Below are positions 11,966 through 24,449 of a DNA stretch of 64,000 bases, piece after piece. The notes beneath the pieces are model-generated. The model saw only the letters and a program-made list of their open reading frames with translations. It was not told the origin of the DNA and ran no database searches. Made by a program: the position numbers and the translations under genes. The stretch comes from Cercozoa sp. M6MM (Eukaryota; Endomyxa: Ascetosporea): NCBI GenBank assembly GCA_040357565.1, contig JBDODJ010000006.1; one strand, given 5' to 3'. Every line of letters starts with the position of its first letter. Within the stretch, counting starts at the first letter, position 1.

Positions 11966-13834
11966 ATGGAAAAGGTCGCCAAGCTACTGCTCTGCCAACG
12001 TCAACCGTAAAGTATTTTTTGAGATGAGTAAAATACCATCTAAAAAGACCCACAGGACGCTTCGCGCGGCAACAGGCGTCGTTGTCAAATGCCGACCGTT
12101 GGCTGACAGCACTGCGCAAGAAAAGCGCAAGAAAGGCAAGAAAGGCAAGAACGCCAAAGTTAGTCTGTCATATGAGGTCATGTTGAGCGATGGTATGCAG
12201 CTTGCAAGCGTATTTCGTACATTCAGCTGTGTTTATGTTTGGCGCACGCAGACGCAACGGTGCTGTACGCCGAGGGCGGCGGTCAACCGGCAGATTATGG
12301 CACCATCGGCAACGCTGTTGTGACTGACGTCTACCGTGTGGGTACGTTACGTCTTGTGTCGTTTGTTATGGACTTGACATTAAGTAGCGAATGAGCAAGG
12401 CGAAATGGAGGTCTGGCACAAAACCGATCGTCCGGTCGAAGAAGGCGCAGAGCTTGAGGTGTGCGTGAACTGGCGTCGTCGTTTCGATCACGCGCAGTGC
12501 CACACGGCGCAGCACGTGCTGTCGGCATGTGCCATGCGCAGCTTTGGCCTCAGCACCAGCAGTTGGTGGCTCAGCACGTTTCCGCAGGACTGCTTCGTCG
12601 ACCTGGCGTGTCCGAGTGCCGACATTGATCTCGAGGCTCTTGTCCGACAGGTGTGTTGCTTGTTCCTTATTTACTGCTGGAAGAAGAGTGTCTGCAGATC
12701 GAGCAAGAGTCGAACGCAGTGATCCGCGAGGCTCACCGAGTGCAACCGCACTTTGTCGATTCCGAAACTGCTGCTGAAGAGTTGTCGCGTACGCACTCTG
12801 ACTCGTCATTGTCGCAACTGCTGCAGCAGTTCCGTGCTGTCTACACCGACGGCAAGGGAGTGCTGCGTATCATGCGTATTGCTGCCGAGGACAGTGGTGC
12901 CTCGTTCGACTGGAATGCCTGTGGTGGCACACATGTGTCTTGGTACACACTTCTGCTGTGCACGTGCAACGCCGTGTATGTTCCCCATGTGCAGTACATC
13001 GGAGCTGCAGCAAATGCGCGTCTCGAAATATGAGGTCAAAGGCGACATTCTGCGACTCTACTTTGCCGCGGGTGAACGTATGCGTGCACAGTTTGACGAA
13101 ATGACTCGTATCTTGACCTAGGACACATTGACTACCTCTGCATGTGAAAATTGTAGGAATTCTGAGCGACACCTGTTCTGCTTTTGGAGACGGAGTTGTT
13201 CCTGATACGCTTGCCAACAAGGCTGCGAAATCGGTTGCCTCCTTGGTAGGCTGTGATTGCATGCTACTCCATCGTCACGATAACTGCTTGCTGGGGTGTC
13301 GCAGAAATCCGCCAAGGCCAGTGCCAAGTACCTCAGCGTGCGTGCCATGGAGTCCGACGTGGCTGCTTTGCGAAAGCAACTGGAAACACAGTGTGTCGCC
13401 GCGCTGGCGTGTCCTGGTGCCACGATGCCGTATCTGCGCGACTGTGCCGCTGCTGTACTCGAGGACAACAGCGACAAGATTGTGCTGTACACTCGCCACA
13501 CCCTTCATTTTTGCCCCTGTTTCACCTTGTGTGTGTTTAGCTTGGTCGGTGGTGTGCCGGGCGACAACGATGAATCCGCCGTCTTCTTGCTGTACGCCGT
13601 TGCTTCCTCCTGTTCGCTTTGTAATTCAATGAAAAAACGTTCCATAGGTGGGGCAACCCCGAACATGTGACGACGCGCGCAGTCGGCAAGACCGTGAGTG
13701 AGTTGCTCAAGGGACGTGGTGGTGGTCGACCCGGCTCGCTGCAGGGCGTGGTCGGCTGTTTTGACGCCGCCGCCGAGGCGCTGCCGCGTGCTGTGCGCTG
13801 CATCAGCGACGTCGTGCTGTCGCAATCGCAGTGA
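11966..13834 (+). CDS. AARSD1: AARSD1-like alanyl-tRNA editing protein (AlaX-L type)
   Basis: These proteins hydrolyse Ser-tRNA(Ala) mischarged by alanyl-tRNA synthetase. Nine or so exons give MEKVAKLLLCQRQP, then an insert rich in Lys and Gly, EGGGQPADYGTI, and the zinc-binding HxxxH in RRFDHAQCHTAQH. The second zinc motif follows as CGGTHVS, with ELQQMRVSKYEVKGD after it, and the C-terminal DHHA1-like domain ends at the glycine motif LLKGRGGGRPGSLQG. No class II synthetase aminoacylation domain is present, so it is a free-standing editing factor and not AlaRS. The Lys-rich KKGKKGKNAK insert after residue 40 is unusual. The donor at 13590 and acceptor at 13649 are needed to reach the correct frame (AVFLLWGNPEHV). 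The gene converges on ribophorin II. Confidence 0.88.
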
Positions 13835-14093
13835 ATTCGCACGATACCCGTACCGTAGGAGGCTCAAGCGCCGCGCGTGGTGAAAGACCCCCCCCCCCCC
13901 GCGCTTGGCCCGTTTCATACGATGCCGCATTGCATACATCGCAATCGTATCACGCGTATGCATTTCGAATCAACTGCAGATCGGCCTGGATTCAGTTAAA
14001 ATTATGTATGTACGTATCCGCAAAAGTTCAACGACGCCACCGCATCACTACGCTACCGTACTGGCAAGCGCGCGAAGGAGGAATCACGTTCCG
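13835..14093. other. Convergent 3' spacer with a C-tract
   Basis: The 3' ends of the AARSD1-like gene and ribophorin II face each other here. A run of about 12 C lies near 13891-13903. No gene is visible. Confidence 0.5.
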
Positions 14094-16653
14094 CTATTTG
14101 TTCTTCTTCTTCTTCTTCTTGCGTTTCTTGGGCTTGCTGGCGAGCGAGTCGGGCTCGCTGCTGTGGTGCGGCACCTTGACGGCGTCGAGCTCGCTGTCGA
14201 CGCTATCGCGCGCACTGACCGAGTCGTCGTCGGCGTCGTGGCTGGTTGTGTTGCTGACAAAGGCAGCAGTCGACGTGGGTGGCACTCCCTGCATGCTGTC
14301 GATCGTGCTATCAATTGTGCTGTCGAGACTGTCGATGCTTTCGTCCTCGGCGTAGGGAACCTCGTCGGACGGCAGCTTGTGCCACAGCTGCGGCATGCCG
14401 CGCAGCAGCTCGAGCGCCGTGAACAGCGTCACTCCGAACAGAACAGCAACGACGGCGATCGCGTGCAACAGACGCATCCACAGCCAATAGACCACCAGTG
14501 AGAGACACCTGCACACCCCCCAGGGATATCAGTCAATCTATATGTAGACACGTAGCAAGAGGTACAAAGCGGTCAGCGAGGCAGCAAAAGCCACAGCCCA
14601 CACACGCGGCCGCGGCAGTTGCAGCTTGAGTGCGACGTACTTCCGGATCTGTACAAAACATCAAGGAAAGGAACCAAATATTACAGGGATAGAACGTACA
14701 AACAGCACAAGTGCCACGGTGGGCACCACAGCAACTAGAACAGTGAAGACGACAGCGATGACACCGTGCAGCACGCCAAGCTGCTCGTGCGGCGGGAAGG
14801 TGTGGAACAGCATCGGCTTGGCCTCGTAGGTGGGCCGCTCGATGCCGCCCGAGAAGAACTCGACTGCGTCCTGCTGCGCCGGGAAGGTCGTCACCTTGGC
14901 CACGGCGGCACGGCGCCACTGCACCGGCTCGGCCAGCAGTGGATGCACCACGGCGAGGTCGATGTCATACTTGTGCTCTCCGCGCGGAAGTCGCTCGGTC
15001 AGACGGCGTGACACACTGCTCAGCTTGGTGGAGAAACGCACGCCTCGACGCATCGTACCAAACGAGAACTTGCGACCTGACGCCTTGTGCGTCAGCACCA
15101 CCACGACCTGCAGATCCTCTCTGTACACACAACAACAAGAGTAAAGGAAGGGTGGAGAGGGGTAAGGAAAGAGTACTCTGGCAGCTCGGCAAGTTTGCCC
15201 AGAAGCTGCACGGCAACGGCGCCAGGAAAAGCATCGTCAATCGTGAGTTGCAACGGCGCGAGGTTTCGCTTCGTCGCTTCGCTGAATTGAAGTGTGCGCT
15301 TCTTGCTGGGGTCCGAGTAGATCGCGGCCTTGAAGTCAACGTCGTCCAACGCGAGTGTCTTGAAAAACTTGAACTTGCCAAGCGTCTCGGAGTCATTGAG
15401 CACAGTGATGACGTGCTCCCCGACGGAAGTGACGCTGTCGCCATCGATACTGCTCGAAAGCTTCAATGCGTTCGGTTTCTCGACGCCTGTGGCGTCACTG
15501 GTGCCAACCGAGACATCGGTTCCTTGATGGTAGTCACCGACACTGGCACCAGTCACCACAGGGTAAGCCACCGTGATCTCCTTGACGAAGGCGCCAAGCG
15601 TCGTCACTGCCGCATGCGACTGCGCCACCGTTCCTGGAACGCGCACAGTGCGCATGAGCAGTTGCGTCACCTTCGATGCCGGCTGAGACACCTGCGCCAC
15701 AGTGCGAGCGACACGGGCGATCTGGAACACATCAAGCACGTCGACACGCAGCGATTTCGCAGCTTTCGACACTGCGCCTGTCAGCAGCTTCTGCAAGACG
15801 TCCGAGCGAGACTTGAGCTGCTTCGATACTGCGAGAAAGGTAACGTTACTTCAGTTACAGTACACATAATTGACATGCACGAAGGCTACCAGAAGCATTG
15901 ACTTGAGCAAGAGTTGCAAGCGACTTCATGGCCACTGCGACACGCGAAATCTCCTTTTGCTTCAATGACACATCCAAAGCTTTCAGCATGTAGTCCGTTG
16001 CCCGTTCCAGATCGACCTGCTCAACCAATTTGGGTGACCAAGCAAGAAAAAAGAATATACAGATAGAAGGAGAAACATTGAAGTTTGGCAGAGTTCGCAG
16101 TTCGACCGCGAGTGCTGTTGCAAGCGCCGCCGACTGGAGCTTCTTCGAGTCCACAGTCGAAAAGTCGAGTTTGAGAGCGGCAACGCGTTTCTCGACCGAG
16201 TTAAGCACGCGATCGCTCGCGACGAACGGCTTCAACGTTGAATCTGAGCTGAGGATGCGCTGCGATCGCAAAAGCGCCGAAAGCGCCTCGATCGAGACGC
16301 GTTTTGAGCCTTTCTTGTTCAACACGTGCTCGTTCAGAGCTTTGGAAATGCGCTTCTGCAGCTGCGCGCGCTCGGCATTGCTCAGACCGCAGTCGAGTGA
16401 AGCACACGTCTCCAACGCCAGTGGCAGCGACGAGGCAACGCTTACGACATCTTCGGCAACGAGAATCGGCTGGGTCTAGAAATGGAAAAGCAAATCATAA
16501 TGTTCGGAATTAATAAGATGGAATTAATCAGATGCAACATACCACACTTGCTGCAGCTGCGCGATCAAAGGGACCATGGGCCGACCAGACAACCTGGGTG
16601 GCCTCAGTCACGCCGGCAAGCGCAGACAGCGCGAGCAGCACAAGAATAAACAT
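14094..16653 (-). CDS. RPN2: Ribophorin II (RPN2/SWP1), oligosaccharyltransferase subunit
   Basis: This is a type I membrane subunit of the ER oligosaccharyltransferase that N-glycosylates nascent proteins. The start gives a signal peptide, MFILVLLALSALAGVTEA. A long luminal region follows, with LETCASLDCGLSNAERAQL early and repeated helical-then-beta segments. Near the C-terminus are KPMLFHTFPPHEQLG and then three hydrophobic helices (VIAVVFTVLVAVVPTVALV, VWAVAFAASLTALCLSLVV and AIAVVAVLFGVTLFTALEL), which is the ribophorin II arrangement. An intron of about 50-60 nt with donor at about 14565 joins the second and third helices in frame. The cytosolic tail is longer than usual, carries an acidic Ser/Thr stretch, and ends in a polylysine run (KKRKKKKKKNK). 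Confidence 0.85.
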
Positions 16654-16917
16654 TCGAGCAGCCACAGAGCAGCAGCTGCCACAGCTAGTGCTTAGTCTGT
16701 GTTTGCACGAGTCCACGCAGCGTGGGGTCTGCAATCGTCGCTGTCTAAGCTGGTGGCTATTAGTTTTTATTGTCGTTGTATGCTCAAGCAATCGTGAGTC
16801 TTACGGAGGTGTTAGAGCACTCGGGGCGGTGCAATCGTGGATAGGCAAGGCAGAGGCGTGTCCTGTTGGCCAGTCGTGTTTTGAGTGACGATTGGCGCCG
16901 CTTGGGCGAGGCAAAGC
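16654..16917. other. Divergent promoter interval, RPN2 and ATAD5-like
   Basis: This spacer of 264 bp lies between two start codons on opposite strands. It must carry both promoters. No specific motif is recognised. Confidence 0.4.
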
Positions 16918-19900
16918 ATGTCTGCTGCCGACACGACGCCCTGGTGGCAGCGTCGGCAGAAAACGCCGACACAGGAGCCGCGTTCTGCCTCATCGCAAGG
17001 CCGTCCTCGCTCGGCAGGCCGCGGCAACACGAGCACGAACCAGCGCAGCTTGCTTGCCATGTTCGGTGCCGACACCCCGACCCGAGCAAGCACTCAAGCT
17101 TCAAGCACCGGCGCCGGCGACGAAGAGGCCGGCAGCACGAAACTGAACATAGCAAAAGTCAACGCTCCCTCCAGTGCCACGAAAACAACGAAATCGAAGC
17201 GAAAGCCGCGAAGCACGAAATCGCCGAGGGCTGTTTCGGCCAAGAAAGCGCCAGCAGCGAGCAAGGCCAAGCAGAGCGCCAAGTCGCCGAAAAACGCGAA
17301 AAAACAGCGCAAACCTGCGAAGAAGTGCGAAGAAAGCGAAAGCGACGATGAGATTGTCGTCGAAGAGAGCGAGTATGAAGCCGAAGCTGACGAGGCGATT
17401 TGCGAAAGCGATGACGAGGAGGACACTGCTTCGCGAGAAACTGTTGAAACGAAAAGCGACGAAGCGAAAAGCGACGACACGAAAGAGGAGGAAGCGAAAG
17501 ACGAGGAAGACATGCAGCCGCGCCGACGCCTGCCGCGACGCGCGTGTCGCAGCAAGCCGATTCCGCCGGTGCCTCCCATCGATGTCGACGACATTGACGA
17601 GGCCGAGCCGCCGGCCAAGCGACGTAAGGTTCTGTCCAGCAAGAAGAAGCTGAAAGCGAAAGCGAACGGCAAAAGCAGAAACAGCGCCAAGAAGAATGCA
17701 CGGCAGGTGACTCTGTTTGGCCAGAAAAGCGCCGAGAAGGAAGCCAAGAAGCGCGCGCGACGCGGCAGTGGCAAGAAGAACAACAAGAGTGTTATCACGC
17801 TTTCGTCCGACAGTGAAGTCGAAATTATTGAACCTCCTGTGGTACAGTTTAGTTTTTTAGTTCATTCTTCATGCTTTCGCTTTTTCAAGTTCATTTTTAA
17901 TTGCTTTCTCGAGTTTGATTGTGCGATGCTTTGGCCCGTAGAAAAAGTTGTCGGCGCTCGAGCGATTCCGTCTCGAGCGGCAGAAGCAAGAGCAGCAGCG
18001 TCGCGCCATGTACGAGAGCAGCCAGAACAGTCAGACCGTGGACTCGCGTGCGTTTGGTGCCTTGTTCGTCAAGCAGAAGATGCCCAAGATGCGGCGCCAG
18101 AGCAGTGCACCGATGCATTGCAACATGGAGCCCTACATGGTCCGCGGTGGCACTCCTTTTCCGCCTGCCTCCGACCAAGAGAGGATTCGAGTGCTTCGCT
18201 TCTACGGTACTTGCACGTTTACACTTGTGAAAGCTTTCATTTTGAAAGCTTCATTTGTGGAAGCTTCAATTTTTTCAAAAGCAGAGCGACTGGGTCAAGT
18301 CGAAACTCGCGAAATCAAAGCGCAAAGCGAAAACTTGCGGCTGCAGCGTCCAGCGCCGGTGGTGCTGCCGCAAGTTTCGCTCAGTGTGACTCCCGTTGAG
18401 CTGCCTGACGACACAAACGACAAAGTCGGCGTGGCTGCTTCGCTTTTGGGCGTTCCGCCGGATTCGTTGCGTGCTGAGTACGACGCTCTGGCTGGTACCT
18501 TCTCTCAGCTTGGAACAACTCTTTTTCTGAGCAAAGCTCTCGCAGCACAGTCTTTGTAGCAAAGCTTTTCAAGTTTAAAGTGTGTTTGTATATGTGTGTG
18601 TGTATGTGTATGTGTATGTGTGTGTGCGTGTGTGTGTGTGTGTGAAGGTGGTAAGGAACATGATCTGTGGGCCGAGCGGTATCGTCCACGTCGTCCTTGT
18701 GACCTACTCGGCAATCGCAGCGTGCGCACGCAGTTCGAGTCGTGGCTTGCCTCGTTCTGCAGTCGCTCGGCGCGCAGGAGCTACCGCCGACGCTACCTGC
18801 AGAACGCCGATGCTTTCGCTCTCGAGCACGTGAGCTTTACCATCTTTACCCTTCCCCTTGAGTACCTCGTTGCTTTTATTCAATCTTTTCTGTCGTAGGA
18901 ACTGGATGCAGAAGACATGATCGACAGCGACAGCGATTTCGAGTACGGCCAGGCAGACGATGCGTTTCCCAATGTTCTGGTTTTGTCGGGTCCGCGTGGA
19001 AGTGGCAAGTCCTCGCTCGTTTCTGCTTGTGCCGCTGCACACAAGGTACGGTTTGCCCCCCCCCCCCCCGACTACTTTTTTTACTCCCCTACCTACCCCC
19101 TTACTGTCTTTACTGCCCTTACCCCCTCCCAGCTGCAACTGATCGAAGTGAACGCGGCGCATGCGCGCGACGGTGCTTCGTTGCGCGCATTGTTGAGCAC
19201 GGCACTTCGCTCGCAGTCAGTCGTCGATGACACTGCTGCTGTACTTACCTGTTAATTCTCACCTAGCCCTACCCCTCACCTTTCCTACTGTTTGACTACA
19301 GTCGCAGAAAGCAGAAAAGTCGGCATCGTTCTTTGCGCCGAGTCAACCGAAAGCAGTGCCAAAAAACGCCAAAACGAAGGAGAAAACCGCCAAAGCGAAA
19401 AAGCGCAATCGAAAAATGCGCGATGACGAAGATAGCGATTTCGACATTGGCGAGGTATGCCTGTTTGTTCATNNNNNNNNNNNNNNNNNNNNNNNNNNNN
19501 NNNNNNNNNNNNNNNNNNNNNNNNNNNNNNNNNNNNNNNNNNNNNNNNNNNNNNNNNNNNNNNNNNNNNNNNACAGAGGCGGCGGAATCGAAACGGGGCT
19601 GATGACGGCACCGATCGAACGGCACACAGCTCAAAAAGTACTGCTAGTACCTAACCCCACCCTTTACCCCTCCTTTACCCTCTAACCCTTTTACCCTCCC
19701 CTCACCTGTCCCTGCAGGTGTGATAGTGATGGAGGACATCGACAGCGAGTGTCTGTTTCAGTGCGACAGTGGTTTCGTGAGTGCACTGCGGCACTTCATG
19801 AAGACGACGCGGCGGCCGATCGTGCTGCTGTCGCAGTGCGACACGGTGCTGTTGCAGAGGATTGCGCGCACGGTGCGCGAGTCCATCACACAGCTCGACT

Positions 19901-21308
19901 TGTCGCATCCGCACGACTGCGACATCCGCACTCAGGTGCAGCCATTCTTACCCTCTACCCCTACCTCTTTCCGTCTACCCCTACCCCTTACCCTCTACCC
20001 CACTTACCCCTACCTCCCCCACAGGCACTGCGCCGCCTGTTGCTGATTGTGCTGCGGCAAGGCGTGCTGCCCGTGACGGGCAGTCTGACCGCTCTGCTGG
20101 AAGGCATGCTGTCACACACGCAGGGCGACCTGCCGCGCTGTCTGCATGCCTTGCAGTTCTGGCTACAGTCGTACGCTGACATTGACACCGACGACACTGA
20201 CACTGAGAGACGGTGCACGCGGCACGTGTCACTGTCGACCCTGCTGCAGCGACGGTTTGCTCCGGTGGACGATGTGCGAGTGACGGTGTCGGTGCCATGT
20301 GCATGCCAGGGTCAGCACTGCCGGGAGTCTCCACAACCGTCGTTTGACAGTGTCGTGCAAGCACAGGAGGACGAGATTGTTCACCCGTCGATGACCACGG
20401 GCACGCACAGTGTTGTCTTTAACAGCGTCGCCACCGGCAGTCTGGATTCGACCTGGAGCGACGTCGTGTCGCGGTGTGACACGCTGCGTCTGGCGCTGTT
20501 TAAACACACCGAGTTCGACGACTCTTCATGTCCCTGCGGCGACGATCATGTCTGCTTCGCCAGTGGTACCTTCCTTCCAGGACCCTCAAAGTCATATATC
20601 TATATATATATATATGTATGTATATTGAGGAGTAGATTTGACCAATACGGTGGCCACGCGACAAGTCATGCTCCGACGAGGCCGACAGCTCGTGGACGAC
20701 CTGCTAATCCAGGCCGCGAGGTGCTCGCCTTCGTTGCAGTGGCGACATCGAGAGGCGCCCTCTGCCAGAGGGTACTTCCTTCGCGCGCTCTACGATAGCT
20801 GGGACATCCTGCGCGTGCGAGGCTTCTGCTCCTCTGTATGCCCTCTTGCTTGGTTGTTTGTTTCCGTATGACCCTATGGCCATGGTACCCCTGTGTGCAG
20901 ACCGGCTTCGTGTGCGACTACGTCGACATGCTGTGCAGCGTGTGCCACTCGGAGAATCGCCGACTCGAGCGAGAGCGAAACTCCGGCGAGCGAATGTCAC
21001 GCGGTGGACGACGACTCTCGATGCGACGTGCGCGTGTACACACTGAGGATCACCGACTGCGCGACCGTCTCACCATGAAGAGTGGCCGCCGCAACATCCT
21101 GCCCGAGGACGCCAAGTGCATCACCGACTTTGCCGACAGTGTGCTGTCGCGTCGAGTGGCGCCCTTTTTTCTGCTGCCGCCTGCTGCTGCTGCTGCTGCT
21201 GCACCTGAGGACACCACTGAAACCACTGGCACAGAGACTGCTGGTACGGCTGCTCGCTCGCTCGATGCCGAGGAGTTTGCCAACGACCCCAGGTTCAACT
21301 CAAGCTAA
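16918..21308 (+). CDS. ATAD5: ATAD5/ELG1-like PCNA-unloading clamp-loader large subunit
   Basis: This RFC-like AAA+ ATPase is inferred to unload PCNA from DNA. The N-terminal third is disordered, with Lys/Ser/Glu-rich acidic and basic blocks and two candidate PCNA-binding motifs (QRSLLAMF near residue 41 and QVTLFGQ near residue 260). A conserved LWAERYRPRRPCDLLGN opens the AAA+ core. Walker A is GPRGSGKSS, then LQLIEVNAAHARDG, the Walker B region VIVMEDIDSE, and TTRRPIVLLSQCDTVLL. A helical C-terminal collar follows. EVNA and the extended linker with SFFAP fit ATAD5 better than RFC1, and no BRCT domain is seen. Introns carry a TG repeat, C-rich tracts and a TA repeat. A 100-base gap (19473-19572) removes sequence between Walker A and Walker B, so that exon junction is unresolved. 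Confidence 0.78.
18592..18644 (+). repeat. (TG)n microsatellite in an ATAD5-like intron
   Basis: An imperfect TG run with TATG interruptions fills most of the intron just before the exon encoding EHDLWAERYRP. It is TG on the coding strand. Confidence 0.9.
19473..19572. other. Assembly gap of 100 N
   Basis: There are exactly 100 N, the conventional size for a gap of unknown length. It interrupts the ATAD5-like gene between an exon ending SDFDIGE and the sequence leading to the Walker B exon. Confidence 0.98.
20596..20625 (+). repeat. (TA)n tract in an ATAD5-like intron
   Basis: An AT dinucleotide run with TATG units lies in the intron between the exon ending HVCFASG and the one encoding TNTVATRQVML. 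Confidence 0.8.
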
Positions 21309-21451
21309 GTAACAACTATCGTATCGTTACCGTTAGTTACCGCGGTACTCTAGTACGGTATTAATCATCAACGCAACTTCGAGCGTACAGCCGAGCATTC
21401 AGTTTGATTATCGCTGTACGTACAGTAATTTACAGCGCAGTGGTAATTCAC

Positions 21452-24123
21452 CTAGTATCGAGGACGATGGGCAAAGTTGTTGATGTTTGGCCACACGGGA
21501 CGACCGTTTTCGTGGAACTGGCGCTCGCGCATTTCTTCGCCTAGATAGACAAAGACAATTATTGTGCAGTGGTAGAAACAACCCAGTAAGTGCAAATGCA
21601 CCTGCTTGCCGCAACTCGTCGCGGAAAGCACGCCAGCGCTTACCGTCCTCGCTGTACCAAAACACTGCATTTCTAATGAGAAAAATACAACAGACTTACA
21701 ACAGTCGACTCCAGACATCCTGCTCGGCGCTGTTGTGGAGACTACTACGTGTTCGCTGCTCCTTTTTGAATGGTTGGAAAGTGCACTCTTCCAGCTCATC
21801 GTCAATAGCTTTGAGGCGTTCTCTCTCGAGGTGGCGCTCTGTGCTGTCTTTAAGACTGTACAGTCGATCCACAGTGCGAAGGATCTGCGTTAGCGGCACA
21901 CGCTCGCCAACGTATCCATGCTTGCGAAACGAAGTTTGCGAGCTGGCCCTGTATGATTTGAACATATAGTGTCGTATGGCTCGGCTGTACACTGAGATAG
22001 CATGCTGCCGTCGTAAACGGGAGTACCTTTTCTTGTATTGTGGTAGGGGAGTTAATCGCATGTATCGAATCGCATGGAACATTTTGCTGTGTATTTGAGG
22101 GAGCATGCTTCTGCTGTACGTGTGCACAATGTGCGCAATGGTGGACGCGAGTGAGGTCTCGGGCACTCCACTGGCTAGCGCACTGTGACAACGTATTGTA
22201 GGGGACTGATAGATTGTGAGAGAAAAAGAAAGTTGTATGTATTGATTACACTGTGAGGGCATTCAGCAGGACGCGTGCAGATATTTGGCACGGCTGAAGA
22301 GGTTCCAAAGTTTCGTCTTCGTTCGGCTCTTTTTGCTGTGCACTTCTGTCTCGCTCGAGCGCTTCCTACTCGGCAATTCAGCGAATTTAGTTGTAGAGTT
22401 GGTCATGGTAATTATTATGTTGCACCTCGAGCTTGTTGAAAACTGCCATGTCTTGCAATTGCACAGGGTGAAGTGTGTGGTCCAGTTTTCCAAAAACTCC
22501 TATCCGTGACAGTAACACCGCGACTTCGGTCAGTTGAACGCTTTTGTCGGAGATTCCGGCCGCCAAATCAGACCCTGGGAGGCAAACTGTCATTCTGGAC
22601 TTACTTCATCTGAAAATGCAACACGCGCTTTACCAGGAAGGTGTTCCGGCGGAGCTTCGCGTAAGTGGAATTCGATCTCCGATTGGTCGACCGTCAGCAA
22701 CGCGATATGTGCTGCTATGTACTCCATTGTGACACGCTGCAACTTGGCTTCGCTTTCCTTAATCGGAGCGTGCAGCTTAAACCTGGAAAGGTACTCCGAC
22801 ACAGCTTTTTCTCTCATCATCTTTCGATACTTGTCGTCTGCGTGGAGATTTTCGAACAAACTGCTACGAATGTCAAGAACAATAGACCTGACATCAACCG
22901 TTGTACAGAAAGAATACGCTTGTTCTAACGCCGACAGCGAGCGCTGCCTCGGTGAGCTTGATCTCCTCCGCTCAGTTTTGACTTCGCCTACAGGTTCACT
23001 AAAATCCATCGTATGGCCCAGTCGGCTGGGAGCTGTCCGTGGTCTTTCTCGCCAGATATCTCGTCTAGCCTGTAAACTTAGCGTATCTGGTACTGAGAGG
23101 CTTTGAGCACTTCGAACCTGAGCACGCATCAGAGCCTCGCGACGTTTGCGCGTAAAACACAGGGCACGATGGTCATCAAAGAGCCTTTGGTGCACCTTGG
23201 TGTACGAACGTGGGCTTCGTAGCGCTACCAATATCACGTATGGCACAACATCTCTTTTAATTTTGAAAGAAAATTGCACCTATCAACTCTGACCGCGGTG
23301 ATAGCGTCGGAATAAAGGTATGGGACTGCTGGAACGACCTCTCAGCTTGTGCCATTAACTGCTCGCGCTTCGATGACTTTCGCTCCGTGTAGCTGCGTGT
23401 CGCGGTAGAAAACGCCTTTGGAGAGCCAACACGATGAAGTCGTGGCGGCGAGTGCGAATGAGTGCGACAAGCAGAGTTTGACCGACAGTGTGCAAACTTG
23501 CGCATGAATCTTGCTTTTCGGTTTCCGTAGTTGTGTAAACGATCGAACACATCTGCTCCAGGTGATTGAAGATGGTAAACCGGTCGAGAATCCTCACCAA
23601 TTACTTTTTCGTGCGCACTTTCTTCTTGGATCGTAAGCCGCAACCGCAACCGTGGTTTTCGAGGCGTACTGGGTGTGTTCAAATTCGCAGTAGAGATCGT
23701 CTTCGATGGTGATTCGGTGCTTGGTGGCGATGCTTCGAGTGGCTTGTTGCAAGATTGAGAACTTGTACTTGACTCACTCTCACCCGTCGTAGTGACACCT
23801 GTGCTCGCCGACATAGGCGAAGGTGGCAGCGGTACCACGCGCATGCGCAGAGCGCTAGATGGGACACTCCTTTGTGCGGTTCCGTCGCCGTTGCTGTCCG
23901 CTTTCAGTTGCGAAGCCAATTTCCCCGTATGATTTAAGTTAGAGTCCGGAAGATCTTCTTCACTTACCGCATGCTCCGTGCTTTCAGCAAACACTTCAAG
24001 CAACGCCTCATCCATCGACAACGAAGGCGGTTCTTCAAGAAGCAATCTGGCCTCAGAGATTGACGACGGAATAGATAACGTTCTTTGACTCGGTCGAGCC
24101 TCGTGGCTCGAGGTTTTCATCAT
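21452..24123 (-). CDS. Basic coiled-coil protein with T-F-x-P motifs, candidate ciliary protein
   Basis: The N-terminal exon starts MMKTSSHEARPSQRTLS and is Ser/Pro-rich. It contains HTFIPTLSPRSELI and splices (donor at about 23281) to a basic helical region beginning ALRSPRSYTKVHQRLFDDHRA. A later exon has LEECTFQPFKKEQRTRSS, and the last exon ends PNINNFAHRPRY before a TAG at 21452-21454. The short E-C-T-F-x-P and T-F-x-P-x-L motifs, each beside Arg/Lys helices, recur in many flagellar proteins of protists. I know them as a pattern and not as a named family. Some internal junctions (21700-22600) are uncertain. The location near CFAP100 is suggestive only. Confidence 0.5.
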
Positions 24124-24449
24124 GCTCGTTGTTTCTTAAGCTCTACTCACAAAGTTGAATAGTCGCAAATCACTTTTTTGATAACATGGTTTCTGAAAAA
24201 CGCAAGGAGCAAAGTCACAACAAAACAATTTGACATTTTGACAGTGATTCAAGTGTGGCTACAACTTTTCCCACGATGTGCCTGGCGCCACTTTGGAGTG
24301 TCCCAGCGTTTAGAAGCATTACGTTTATACGGATTTGGTGACCTATAGCCCGCGAGAACACCGCTTAAGTGCGTCCAAGTTTTTCCTCCAATTTGAGTTT
24401 CAGGTTTGTGGGGATTTTTTCGTTCTTTGGGCGCAGCTGACGAAGCGCG
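24124..24449. other. Divergent promoter interval
   Basis: This region of 326 bp lies between two divergent start codons. A minus-strand open frame covers 24249-25025 but it is the shadow of the CCDC130-like gene. No RNA gene or repeat is visible. Confidence 0.4.

Noticed and set aside
16885-16917. Start of ATAD5-like gene at the upstream GTG codon
   Set aside because: The in-frame ATG at 16918 gives a normal start and a GTG start is not expected in a nuclear gene.
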